A stretch of 64,000 nt of DNA, taken from NCBI RefSeq assembly GCF_003201655.1, contig NZ_QJJU01000004.1, forward strand, positions 186,001-250,000. Direction: 5' to 3'. The stretch's first letter is position 1; the number at the start of each line of letters is the position of its first letter. Shown here one piece after another: positions 51,759 to 59,987 of the stretch. The notes under the pieces are model-generated. The model was given only the letters and a program-made list of their open reading frames with translations, was not told where the DNA came from and ran no database searches. Both the position numbers and the translations under genes were made by a program. Source of the stretch: Mycolicibacterium moriokaense. Lineage in GTDB: Bacteria; Actinomycetota; Actinomycetes; Mycobacteriales; Mycobacteriaceae.

Positions 51759-52619
51759 ATGATCGCTCGCGACACGTTCGGCGGCGGCGTGGCCGTCATA
51801 ACGGGCGCCGGTACGGGCATCGGCGCCGGTCTGGCCCGTTACGCCGCCCGACTCGGCATGATGGTGGTGCTCGCCGACATCGATACCAAAGCCGTTGCGG
51901 CGCTTAGAGACGAGCTCAGAGGGACGGGTGCCGTCGCCGTCGACGCCGTCTGCGATGTCCGTGATCCCGAAGCCGTGCACGCATTAGCCGAGCGGACTTA
52001 TCAGGACATCGGGCCGGTGCGGCTGCTGGTCAACAACGCGGGCGTGGAGCAGTTTGGATATCTGTGGGATACACCGATCGAGAACTGGAACCGCGTGGTC
52101 GACATCAATATCAGCGGAGTCTTCCACGGCGTTCACGCGTTCCTGCCCAAGATGATTGATGCGGGCACCCCGGCCTGGGTGTGGAACCTGTCGTCGATCG
52201 GCGGTGTCGCCGTCGTGCCTCTGCAGGCGCCCTACATCATGAGCAAGCACGCCGTCCTCGCGCTCACTGAATGTCTGCGGCTGGAGGTCCAGCACGCCGG
52301 CCACGATCACATCCACGTGCAGGCGGTGCTGCCAGGTGCGGTCGTGTCCAAGATCTTCGAGTCCGCTGGTGGGGTCAGCGATGGCGACGTGGTGGCCGCT
52401 GAATCTCAACGCGATGCGATGCTCGGCATCAAGGCCGAGGCGATGGATCCCGTCGCGGCGGCCGAAGTCGTGTTCGAGCAGGCCGCTGAAGGGCGGTTCT
52501 ATCTGCTGACCCAGCCGGAGTACGTCGGGTCGGCGATGGCCGAGCGCGCCGAAGTCCTTGTCTCCCAGCGGCCACCGGTGTTGCGTACGGGCCGTCGGTT
52601 CGACCCCGCACACCAATGA
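51759..52619 (+). CDS. SDR oxidoreductase
   Basis: 286 aa. Glycine motif TGAGTGIGAGLA, DIDTKAVAALR for the NAD-preferring Asp, NNAGVEQFGY, active-site NLSSIGG and PYIMSKHAVLAL (YxxxK). The long C-terminal tail (GRFYLLTQPEYVGSAMAERA) resembles SDRs that oxidise hydroxyacyl or cyclic alcohols. It starts 6 bases after the SnoaL stop and overlaps the esterase start (ATGA at 52616), so the operon continues. Confidence 0.9.
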   Translation: MIARDTFGGGVAVITGAGTGIGAGLARYAARLGMMVVLADIDTKAVAALRDELRGTGAVAVDAVCDVRDPEAVHALAERTYQDIGPVRLLVNNAGVEQFGYLWDTPIENWNRVVDINISGVFHGVHAFLPKMIDAGTPAWVWNLSSIGGVAVVPLQAPYIMSKHAVLALTECLRLEVQHAGHDHIHVQAVLPGAVVSKIFESAGGVSDGDVVAAESQRDAMLGIKAEAMDPVAAAEVVFEQAAEGRFYLLTQPEYVGSAMAERAEVLVSQRPPVLRTGRRFDPAHQ

Positions 52620-53551
52620 GGCTCGACCCCGATGCCGCCACGCGAGTCGCCTCGTTCGGTGAGATGAAGCCGATGCGGGTGCGTGGCCTGGCGGCCGTGC
52701 GCGAGGCGATCGAGTCCACGCTGCACCCCGCCAACATGCCGTCGATGGCGCACATCGAGGACTGCGCGATTCCCCGCGCGTCCGGGCAGATTCCCATCCG
52801 GATCTACCGACCGTCAACGGAGTCGGGTCGTCCCGTGCTGGTCTACTTCCACGGCGGCGGCCTGGTGATGGGCTCCAATCACTCCTTCGAACCGCTAGCG
52901 AGGGCGATTGCTGCCGAGTCCAACGCGACCGTGGTGTCGGTCGACTACCGGCTGGCGCCGGAGCACCCGCCGCCCGCGCAGTTCGAAGACGCCTACTGGG
53001 CAACCGCGTGGGTCGCCGACCACGCCGACCGACTCGGCGTCGACCCCGCTCGACTGGCCGTTGTCGGCGACAGCGCGGGCGGTTCGCTCGCCGCGGCCGT
53101 CACTCTGGAGGCGCGCGACCACGACGGACCCGCGATCTGTTGTCAGGTGCTGCTGTACCCCGGCCTTGATCGCGACATGGGCGCACCGTCGATCACAGCG
53201 CTGGCCGACGCACCGATGCTCTCTGTCGACGACATCAACTACATGCACGACCTCGTCGACAACGGTGCGGGCGCACCGCACGACCATTACCGCGTGCCTG
53301 CCTATGCGGCGGACCTGTCCGGGCTACCACCGGCGATCGTCGTGACCGGCGAATGCGATCCGGTTCGCGACTGGGGTGAGCGCTACGCCGTCCGACTGCG
53401 CGACGCGCGGGTGCAGACGACCGTCACCCGCTACCCCGGCATGTACCACGGTTTCATGATGCGGTCGGACGCAACCGCGCGGGGCAGGCTGGCGATCGCC
53501 GAAGTCGGCGGTCTTTTGCGGGCGAAATTCGCCAACCCGCTGCCGTTTTAA
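52616..53551 (+). CDS. HSL-type alpha/beta hydrolase (esterase)
   Basis: 311 aa, with YFHGGGLVM (oxyanion HGGG), DYRLAPEHPPP, nucleophile GDSAGGS, Asp in TGECDPVRDWG and His in MYHGFMM. It is the second HSL esterase of the island, about 10 kb from the first, in an operon with an SDR, FadD and acyl-CoA dehydrogenase. A BVMO-generated ester would be a fitting substrate. Active residues appear intact. Confidence 0.9.
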   Translation: MRLDPDAATRVASFGEMKPMRVRGLAAVREAIESTLHPANMPSMAHIEDCAIPRASGQIPIRIYRPSTESGRPVLVYFHGGGLVMGSNHSFEPLARAIAAESNATVVSVDYRLAPEHPPPAQFEDAYWATAWVADHADRLGVDPARLAVVGDSAGGSLAAAVTLEARDHDGPAICCQVLLYPGLDRDMGAPSITALADAPMLSVDDINYMHDLVDNGAGAPHDHYRVPAYAADLSGLPPAIVVTGECDPVRDWGERYAVRLRDARVQTTVTRYPGMYHGFMMRSDATARGRLAIAEVGGLLRAKFANPLPF

Positions 53552-53634
53552 CTTCCCGATCACCGGACAGGTGCGCACTGCACCGGCCGTTTCGACGACA
53601 GAATCGACGTAAGCCGAGAAAGAGGAGACCATTG

Positions 53635-54711
53635 ATGCTCACCGACGAGCGGCGGATGGAGCTTTCCGATGTCCTGCGGCCGGCTTCGCCGCCTCGGGAA
53701 GTCGACAACGTCTACACCGAGGATCAACGGCGCCGACTGCTCGATGTGGCCCATGACAACGGCCCGTGGAAGCTGATCATCGCCCAGCACTTCGCGTCGG
53801 CGGATGAGTTGATGGCGACGATGAGTGGCGCGTTCCCCGAAGGTTTCACACCGTCGTTGGATCTGTTTCTCACGCCGACCTTCCGCGGCTACCTCGCCAA
53901 CTACGGGACGGTGCTCTACCCCGAGCTACACGATTGCTTCTACAGCGCCGAATTCGTCGAACTGGCAAAGAGCTACTGGAATGCCGACTACGCCAAGCCG
54001 TCGATGATGTTGTTCAACATCAACGGACCCTGCGCGAATCGCGATCCGGGACACCTCGACTCGCCTAGCTTCCGGGGTGTCCGCCACGAAAATGCGCCCA
54101 CCTGGTTGTGCAGCGTGATGGGCAAGTCGGGTCTGTTTCAGGACTATCTGATCAAGATGGCCCAGGTCATCACCTGGTTCTCACTGGATGAAGCCAGTGG
54201 CTTCACCTACTGGCCTGATGGCCCACTCAAGGCGCCACAGCGCCTCCTACCGCCGGTCTACAACCGCGGCGTGCTCGTACAGAACGAGATGATGGTGCAT
54301 CGCGGCGAAGCCAACGGCCCACTCGAGCAGCAGACCCCGGCAGGCCTCGCGTTCGACACGGTGTTCACCGGCGACCCCGACGACCGCGCCGGATGGCTCC
54401 TCAAGAACCGCGATGATGTGATCGCACGCCACCAGACCGATGAGCTGCGCTTCCTCGTGCACTGGTCAGCCGAAGTGTTCTCCGATTCCGACGAGCTGAA
54501 AAAGAACATGGACGGCTCCGACGATCTGACGATCGATCGCGCCATCGATATGCTCGTCGACGATGTCCACAAGAAGGGCATCAAGCTCGATGTGCCTGCC
54601 GAGCCGCTGCACGATCCGGCTTTCATCGGCGCCCTCAACGCTGCATACGACCTCGGCGGGCCCACGGTTTATCCGGACGAGGCGCCACTGAGCGCGTTCC
54701 AGATGGCCTGA
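53635..54711 (+). CDS. Uncharacterised protein with an HxD element
   Basis: 358 aa from ATG 53635 with GAGGAG upstream. Sequence landmarks: DNVYTEDQRRRLLDVAHDNG, LIIAQHFASADELMATMSGA, SMMLFNINGPCANRDPGHLD, then SPSFRGVRHENAPTWLCSVM and MVHRGEANGPLEQQTPAG. The order H-x-D (GHLDSP) ... H (MVHRG) with a following Arg-containing strand resembles the metal facial triad of Fe(II)/2-oxoglutarate or cupin-like oxygenases, though the family is unknown to me. It follows the esterase by about 80 bases and precedes a SnoaL-like gene. Role unknown. Confidence 0.78.
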   Translation: MLTDERRMELSDVLRPASPPREVDNVYTEDQRRRLLDVAHDNGPWKLIIAQHFASADELMATMSGAFPEGFTPSLDLFLTPTFRGYLANYGTVLYPELHDCFYSAEFVELAKSYWNADYAKPSMMLFNINGPCANRDPGHLDSPSFRGVRHENAPTWLCSVMGKSGLFQDYLIKMAQVITWFSLDEASGFTYWPDGPLKAPQRLLPPVYNRGVLVQNEMMVHRGEANGPLEQQTPAGLAFDTVFTGDPDDRAGWLLKNRDDVIARHQTDELRFLVHWSAEVFSDSDELKKNMDGSDDLTIDRAIDMLVDDVHKKGIKLDVPAEPLHDPAFIGALNAAYDLGGPTVYPDEAPLSAFQMA

Positions 54712-54725
54712 GGAGTTTGCGAACG

Positions 54726-55157
54726 ATGGCGTGCGAGTGCACCGAGCGTCAAGCGATCATCGATGTTCTCAACGCTTACGCGATGTGTCTTGACACGCGA
54801 GACTGGTTGCGTCTGAACAACGTATTCCATCCGGAAGCCGTCGGCATCTACGGTGCCACGCTCAACGGACGGGCGGCGATTGTCGACTCCATCCGCAGCT
54901 TCCTCGACGGTTGTGGGCCGTCGCAACACCTTCTCGGCAATTATCAGATTTCCATTGACGGCGATCACGCGGAGTCCTCGACCAAGGCGCGCGTCCTGCA
55001 CGTCGGGGTTGGCGAGCGTGCTGATCTAACCCCGTACGAGGCGATCGGCACATACCGTGATCGACACCTGCGGACAGCTGACGGATGGCGAATCATCCAC
55101 CGTCACTTTGACGTCCAGATCTCAATCGGAGACATCAACATTCTCCAACCGGCCTGA
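54726..55157 (+). CDS. SnoaL-like NTF2-fold protein
   Basis: 143 aa from ATG 54726 (TTG 54717 possible). ERQAIIDVLNAYAMCLDTRD, then RLNNVFHPEAVGIYGATLNG, STKARVLHVGVGERAD and ADGWRIIHRHFDVQISIGD are typical of the SnoaL_4 group of bile-acid-dehydratase-like and isomerase proteins, with Tyr, Asp and His positions (YAMCLDTRD, RHF) available for catalysis. A steroid dehydratase or isomerase function would fit the island; unproven. It lies 9 bases after the previous stop, as the last gene of the operon from 48494. It converges on the SDR at 55161. Confidence 0.8.
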   Translation: MACECTERQAIIDVLNAYAMCLDTRDWLRLNNVFHPEAVGIYGATLNGRAAIVDSIRSFLDGCGPSQHLLGNYQISIDGDHAESSTKARVLHVGVGERADLTPYEAIGTYRDRHLRTADGWRIIHRHFDVQISIGDINILQPA

Positions 55158-55160
55158 TGC

Positions 55161-55970
55161 TCAGCGCACGATCACTGAGCTCGGTTCTCGCGGCGCACCC
55201 ATCACGTCGCGGTGCGACGGCGGTTGCCGGCCGTCCTCGTCGGTGATGCCGTAGCGCTGCGCAATCTCCGCGCCGATCACGGTATTCCCGGACAGCTCGG
55301 CGAGGTCGGGATCGTGGAACAGCGCATTGATCAGATGACCTGTGAATTCGGGCGTTTCGGCGTGCTTTGCGGTCTCGGCGAGCGCCTCCGGATGCCCGGC
55401 GAACGCGCCGCGGAACCGTTCGGTGAGCAGAATGCCCATCCAGATCGAGATCGTTGCGATCCCGGTATCGCGGAAGTCGACGGCCATGTCGGCGGTCATC
55501 TTGTCGACCCCCGCCTTCTGCGCGCCGTAGGCGGGGCCGTGCATGTAGCAGACCGATCCGGGCGACGACGTGAACGCGATCAGACCGCGACTCTGTCTTA
55601 CCATCAGAGGGGCGGCGTACCACGACGCCACATAGGCCGAGCGCAGCCCCACGTCGAGCACATCGGAGAGCTCGAGTGGCTTCTCCCAGAACGGCTTTGG
55701 ATTGGTGAGATCGTCGTGAATGGCCGCGGCGTTGTTGACCAACAGATCCAGCCGGCCACTTTCTTGTTCGACGCGCTCGAACAGGGCCGCAACGGCGGCG
55801 TCGTCACCGTGGTCGACTTTCACCGCAATTCCGCCCTCGACGCTGTCGGTCACGGTTCTGCCCGTCAGATACACCCGCCATCCGTGGGAAACGAGCGCCG
55901 CGGCAATGCCGCGCCCGGCGCCGCGACTCGCCCCCGTCACGACCGCCACCGGCGGCACAATATGCGTCAC
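55161..55970 (-). CDS. SDR oxidoreductase
   Basis: 269 aa. Glycine motif TGASRGAGRGIA, NNAAAIHDD, active-site FTSSPGS and AYGAQKAGVDKM (YxxxK with Tyr/Lys). The C-terminal part has GDIAQRYGITDEDGRQPPS-like sequence (AEIAQRYGITDEDGRQPP). The outline is typical of SDRs found in bacterial steroid and terpenoid clusters. It is 10 bases downstream of the small Zn-ribbon-like gene and in the same operon as the KshA-type oxygenase. Confidence 0.9.
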   Translation of the reverse strand: MTHIVPPVAVVTGASRGAGRGIAAALVSHGWRVYLTGRTVTDSVEGGIAVKVDHGDDAAVAALFERVEQESGRLDLLVNNAAAIHDDLTNPKPFWEKPLELSDVLDVGLRSAYVASWYAAPLMVRQSRGLIAFTSSPGSVCYMHGPAYGAQKAGVDKMTADMAVDFRDTGIATISIWMGILLTERFRGAFAGHPEALAETAKHAETPEFTGHLINALFHDPDLAELSGNTVIGAEIAQRYGITDEDGRQPPSHRDVMGAPREPSSVIVR

Positions 55971-55980
55971 GCCTACGACG

Positions 55981-56271
55981 CTACGTCGTCACCGGCACCG
56001 TTTCGTCGACCACCGGAAGATCGCCGTGGCGTACCGCGTCGACGATCGAGTCGCTCAGCGCCGAACAGGCAAGGAACAGTCCGCGAGCCGAGTGCGGGGC
56101 CAGGTTCTCGGCGTCGCGGCGCTCGAGGCAATGCGCGGACGCGTCGGCGTCCCATTGCACGCTGGTCTGGTTCCAGCTGCTCTTACGCGCCAGGACATGC
56201 GCACCGCAGCGCCGGCATCTCACCGGCACCATCGGTAAGTCGGCGTAGCGGTTGTCGGGCCGGACGGTCAT
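55981..56271 (-). CDS. Small Cys-rich (Zn-ribbon-like) protein, KshA-linked
   Basis: 96 aa. Sequence VPVRCRRCGAHVLARKSSWN carries a CxxC pair; SVQWDADASAHCLERRDAEN adds another Cys about 30 residues on, and a CSAL Cys lies further. The pattern suggests a zinc ribbon or a rubredoxin-like site, but the second pair is incomplete. The start overlaps the Rieske-gene stop (TGATG at 56269-56273), so it is co-translated with the KshA-like oxygenase; it may be an accessory factor or an electron carrier. Family not recognised. Confidence 0.75.
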   Translation of the reverse strand: MTVRPDNRYADLPMVPVRCRRCGAHVLARKSSWNQTSVQWDADASAHCLERRDAENLAPHSARGLFLACSALSDSIVDAVRHGDLPVVDETVPVTT

Positions 56272-57410
56272 CAGGTGGTTCCCGCGGCGGTCTTCGCGGC
56301 GAGGTTGGCGTTGACCACCTTCATCCATTCCTCGTGGGGACTGGTGGTGTCGAGTTCGTACTCGAAGCGGTTCACCATGTCCGGTGCCACATCGGCAGCA
56401 TCGACGTAGAACTGCTCGTACCACCGCCGGAGCTGATAGACAGGTCCGTCCTCCTCACACAACAGTGGATTGTCGATGCGCGCCTTGTTCTTCCAGATCT
56501 CGACGTCCTGCTCGAAGCCCATCTTGACGAAATCCCCCAGACCGATTGCGGTCTCCAAGGCCAGATCACCTGGCAGCGCCTCCGACTTCTTCACGATGAT
56601 GCCGTACTGCAGCACAAAGGAATTCGCGTCGATCGGGTAGTGGCAGTTGATAAGCACCGTTTTGTGGTCGGCGTCCGGGTAGTGGTAGGTCAGGTCGTCA
56701 ATCATGAACGATGGCCCGAAATATGATGCCACCGACGTGGTTCCGAGCATCTGATTCTCCCCCTGGTCGCCGATATCCGGGCGCCCGGCGCCGTTCATGT
56801 ACTGCGTTGCGACGTGGCCTTCGAAGATGTTCTTGAAGTGTGTGGGTAGCGATCCGTGGATGTAGAAGAAGTGCGCCATGTCGACGACGTTGTCGATGAT
56901 TTCGCGGCAGTTGATGTTGACGACGGTGGTGTACCAGTGCCAATCGGTCCACTCGTCACTTGTGGCACCCTCGATGCGCGGAATCGTCACCTCAGGCGAA
57001 GGCGGCTTGCGCTCGGGGTCGTTCCAGACGAACAACATGCCGTCCTGTTCGAGGGTTGTCCGTGTCGCGGTACGGGCCAGCCTGGGCACCCGCTTGCTGT
57101 AGGGCACCCTCTTGCACCGGCCGTCCCCGCCCCACCGCCAGTCGTGGAATGGGCACGCGATTTCGTCGCCCTTAACCTCGCCCTGGGTGAGGTCGCCGCC
57201 CATGTGCCGGCAGTAGCCGTCGAGCACGTTGATCTTGCCGTCTCCGCCGCGGAACACCACCAGCTTCTGCCCGAACGCATGCACGGCATGTGGCTTGCCG
57301 TCGCCGAAGTCCCTAATCAGCCCCAGACAGTGCCACCCACGGGCGAATCTGGTGGGCGCCGCGTCGGCCTCGATCTGCCGAATCTCATCGATATCTGACT
57401 GCAACGTCAT
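56271..57410 (-). CDS. kshA: KshA-type Rieske 3-ketosteroid 9-alpha-hydroxylase oxygenase
   Basis: 379 aa, close to the 386 aa of M. tuberculosis KshA. The match begins with PTRFARGWHCLGLIRDF and continues as VLDGYCRHMGGDLTQGEVKG, CPFHDWRWGGDGRCK and WYEQFYVDAADVAPDMVNRF. Rieske ligands are C67, H69, C86 and H89; the iron site is DNVVDMAHFFYIHG (H180, H185) with a later Asp in FEQDVEIWKN. KshA hydroxylates position 9 of androstadienedione, opening ring B with KstD. No KshB reductase gene is adjacent. It is the first gene of an operon with the small Cys-rich protein and an SDR, and divergent from kstD. Confidence 0.93.
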   Translation of the reverse strand: MTLQSDIDEIRQIEADAAPTRFARGWHCLGLIRDFGDGKPHAVHAFGQKLVVFRGGDGKINVLDGYCRHMGGDLTQGEVKGDEIACPFHDWRWGGDGRCKRVPYSKRVPRLARTATRTTLEQDGMLFVWNDPERKPPSPEVTIPRIEGATSDEWTDWHWYTTVVNINCREIIDNVVDMAHFFYIHGSLPTHFKNIFEGHVATQYMNGAGRPDIGDQGENQMLGTTSVASYFGPSFMIDDLTYHYPDADHKTVLINCHYPIDANSFVLQYGIIVKKSEALPGDLALETAIGLGDFVKMGFEQDVEIWKNKARIDNPLLCEEDGPVYQLRRWYEQFYVDAADVAPDMVNRFEYELDTTSPHEEWMKVVNANLAAKTAAGTT

Positions 57411-57511
57411 GACCCTGTTTTACAACTGTGGCACCGATTATGGAGCCGATCGTCCCGCTGGCAGGGAAAAACCCGCCGCACGCCCGATTCGGCGACCTAC
57501 TGTCGTGAAAC

Positions 57512-59215
57512 GTGACTACTGCTCAACCAGGCACCATCCCTGCCGGGATGCCTGTCCACGACACCACGGTGGACTTGCTCGTCGTCGGCTCGGGCACGGG
57601 TATGGCCGCGGCGCTGGCGGCCGCCGAACGTGGTCTGAAGGTGCTGATCGTTGAGAAGTCGTCGTACGTCGGCGGGTCGACTGCCCGGTCCGGCGGCGCG
57701 CTGTGGCTGCCCGCGAGCCCGATCCTCGAGGAGAACCACGCCGGCGACTCCATGCCGCGGACCCAGACCTACCTCGAGTCGGTCGTCGATGGCACGGCGC
57801 CACAGCAGCGGCATGCAGCATTCCTGTCACGCCTTGGCGAGACCGTCGAGATGCTGCGGCGCACGACACCGATGCGATTCATGTGGGCACGGGACTACTC
57901 CGACTACCACCCCGAGCAGCCCGGCGGAATGGCCGCCGGGCGCACCTGCGAATGCAAGCCGTTCAACACGTCGGTGCTAGGTCAGTACCGATCGCGGCTG
58001 CGTCCCAGCATCATGACCGCCTCGATACCCATGCCGACCACCGGCGCGGACTACCGCTGGATGAACTTGATGGCGAGGGTGCCCCGCAAGGGTTTGCCGT
58101 TGATCGCGAAGCGTCTAGGCCAGGGGCTCGGCGGCCTGCTGCTGGGCCGGCGTTACGCCGCAGGCGGGCAGGCACTGGCCGCTGGGTTGTTCGCCGGCGT
58201 GCTGCGTGCGGGTATCCCCGTCTGGACGGACACGGCGCTGGCGCGCTTGACCGCTGACGGCAGCAAGGTCACCGGCGCGATCGTCGAACACGACGGACGA
58301 GACGTCACTGTGAAAGCGCGCCGCGGGGTCGTGCTGGCCGCTGGCGGATTCGACCACCGCATGGACATGCGCTGGAAGTTTCAGTCTGAGTCGCTCGGCG
58401 AGCACATGAGCCTTGGCGCCGAAACCAACACCGGCGACGCGATCCGCACCGCCCAAGAGGTCGGTGCCGCAATCGATCTCATGGACCAGGCGTGGTGGTT
58501 CCCGGCCGTCGCACCCCTGCCCGGCGGCGCGCCGGTGGTGATGCTGGCCGAACGGTCACTGCCCGGTTCGCTGATCGTGGACCAGAGCGGCAACCGGTTC
58601 GTCAATGAAGCGACTGACTACATGTCGTTCGGGCAGCGTCTGCTGGAGCGCGAACGCTCCGGGAATCCCGTGAGCGCCATGTGGATCGTGTTCGACCAGA
58701 AGTATCGCAACAGCTATGTGTTTGGCGCCGAATTGTTTCCGCGGATGCGCATCCCGCAGGCCTGGTATGACGCCGGCATCGCGCACCGGTCGGACAATAT
58801 CGCAGAACTCGGGAGTCTGATTGGTGTTCCCGAGGCGCAGTTCGGAGCAACCGTGTCCCGATTCAATGAGATGTCGCGCGCCGGAGATGATCCCGATTTT
58901 CATCGTGGACGCAGCGCATACGACCGCTACTACGGCGACCCCACCATCACCCCCAACCCGAACCTGCGGGCTCTCGACAAGGGGCCGTTCTATGCGGTGA
59001 AGATGGTGCTCAGCGATCTCGGCACCTGCGGCGGCCTGCAAGCCGACGACCGTGCCCGGGTACTGCGCGAAGACGGCAGTGCTATCGATGGTCTGTACGC
59101 GATCGGCAACACCGCGGCGAATGCGTTCGGCGCGACGTATCCAGGGGCGGGCGCGACGATCGCGCAGGGTTTGGTGTACGGCTACATCGCCGCACATCAC
59201 GCCGCTGAAAAGTAA
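57512..59215 (+). CDS. kstD: 3-ketosteroid Delta-1-dehydrogenase
   Basis: 567 aa (563 in M. tuberculosis KstD) from GTG 57512. FAD motif VVGSGTGMAAALAAAERG, VEKSSYVGGSTARSGGALW, the substrate-site Tyr in WARDYSDYHPEQPGG (residues 129-132), and SAYDRYYGDP (residues 468-477) with the catalytic Tyr. The FAD loop near the end is LYAIGNTAANAFGATYPGAG. KstD introduces the C1-C2 double bond in 3-ketosteroids. It is divergent from the KshA-type gene, and together they give ring-B opening. A PadR gene follows on the opposite strand. Confidence 0.92.
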   Translation: MTTAQPGTIPAGMPVHDTTVDLLVVGSGTGMAAALAAAERGLKVLIVEKSSYVGGSTARSGGALWLPASPILEENHAGDSMPRTQTYLESVVDGTAPQQRHAAFLSRLGETVEMLRRTTPMRFMWARDYSDYHPEQPGGMAAGRTCECKPFNTSVLGQYRSRLRPSIMTASIPMPTTGADYRWMNLMARVPRKGLPLIAKRLGQGLGGLLLGRRYAAGGQALAAGLFAGVLRAGIPVWTDTALARLTADGSKVTGAIVEHDGRDVTVKARRGVVLAAGGFDHRMDMRWKFQSESLGEHMSLGAETNTGDAIRTAQEVGAAIDLMDQAWWFPAVAPLPGGAPVVMLAERSLPGSLIVDQSGNRFVNEATDYMSFGQRLLERERSGNPVSAMWIVFDQKYRNSYVFGAELFPRMRIPQAWYDAGIAHRSDNIAELGSLIGVPEAQFGATVSRFNEMSRAGDDPDFHRGRSAYDRYYGDPTITPNPNLRALDKGPFYAVKMVLSDLGTCGGLQADDRARVLREDGSAIDGLYAIGNTAANAFGATYPGAGATIAQGLVYGYIAAHHAAEK

Positions 59216-59887
59216 TCAGTCGGGCTCGTCGGCGTCGGCCCTCTTTTCGATCTCGTACCAGAATTCCGGTGGGGGCCAAGGAGTCTTCACGCCGCCGTCC
59301 GCTGCCCGGGGGAAGGCGGCCTCCGCCTCGTCGAGTTCCTTGATCATCGTCAAGGCGAGCTCGCGCTCGTTGGCGTAGTAACGCTCGGCCCATTGCAACC
59401 CGACGCGCGCATACGCCCACGACGGATCCGCGCCAGCCCATTTGGCGTCCTTCGCTGCCTTGCGCTGCATCTCGTCGGCATAGGCGACGTGTTCCTGGAG
59501 GATCTCTTTCAACCTGGCCGGGTTGGTCAGATGCCCGAGCGTCACCCGCAGGAGTGGGCCATGCTTCAACGTCGGCGAGTCGACCGGCGCCTCGTTCGCC
59601 CATCGGGTGACCGCGTCCAGGCCCGCTTGAGTGATCTTGTACAGCCGCCGATTGCGGGTGCCGCTGCTGTTCTCCACCCGCGAGGTCACCAAGCCGAGTC
59701 GCTCGAGCTTCTTCAGCTCGGAGTAGATCTGGCTATAGGCGGGACTTCCGTAGTAGAACTGCATGCTCCAGTCGCTCCACTTCCGGACGTCATAACCCGA
59801 AAGTTCATGCTCGTACGACAGCATGCCGAGCAGCGCCCAGCTGGTGGCCGCCAGATTTGGCTTGCCCTGCTGATCGCCATCTCCCAC
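59216..59887 (-). CDS. PadR-family transcriptional regulator
   Basis: 223 aa from GTG 59887, chosen because TACTCT lies 6 bases upstream in a leaderless arrangement; the reading frame extends further upstream without family similarity. It has the PadR winged helix: LLGMLSYEHELSGYDVRKW, SPAYSQIYSELKKLERLGLV and GTRNRRLYKITQAGLDAVT, then a C-terminal helical domain (VAYADEMQRKAAKDAKWAGA). PadR proteins respond to phenolic or other small ligands and repress nearby genes. It lies between kstD and the flavin reductase operon and is a candidate regulator for both. Confidence 0.9.
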   Translation of the reverse strand: MGDGDQQGKPNLAATSWALLGMLSYEHELSGYDVRKWSDWSMQFYYGSPAYSQIYSELKKLERLGLVTSRVENSSGTRNRRLYKITQAGLDAVTRWANEAPVDSPTLKHGPLLRVTLGHLTNPARLKEILQEHVAYADEMQRKAAKDAKWAGADPSWAYARVGLQWAERYYANERELALTMIKELDEAEAAFPRAADGGVKTPWPPPEFWYEIEKRADADEPD

Positions 59888-59893
59888 TTCGTC

Positions 59894-59899
59894 AGAGTA
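59894..59899 (-). promoter_or_regulatory. Putative -10 box of a leaderless PadR transcript
   Basis: TACTCT on the minus strand ends 6 bases before GTG 59887, the spacing expected for a transcript starting at the start codon. Confidence 0.35.
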
Positions 59900-59987
59900 A
59901 CAACACAGGTCACGGGCATGAACGTCACTCACCACTGGCCGGGACACCGTGTTGCGACGACCGGAGCGTGACGCGCACGCTGCAAAG

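Noticed and set aside
53635..54711. Confident call as a 2-oxoglutarate dioxygenase
   Set aside because: The HxD...H pattern is only suggestive; no other family blocks could be matched, so the protein is left unassigned.
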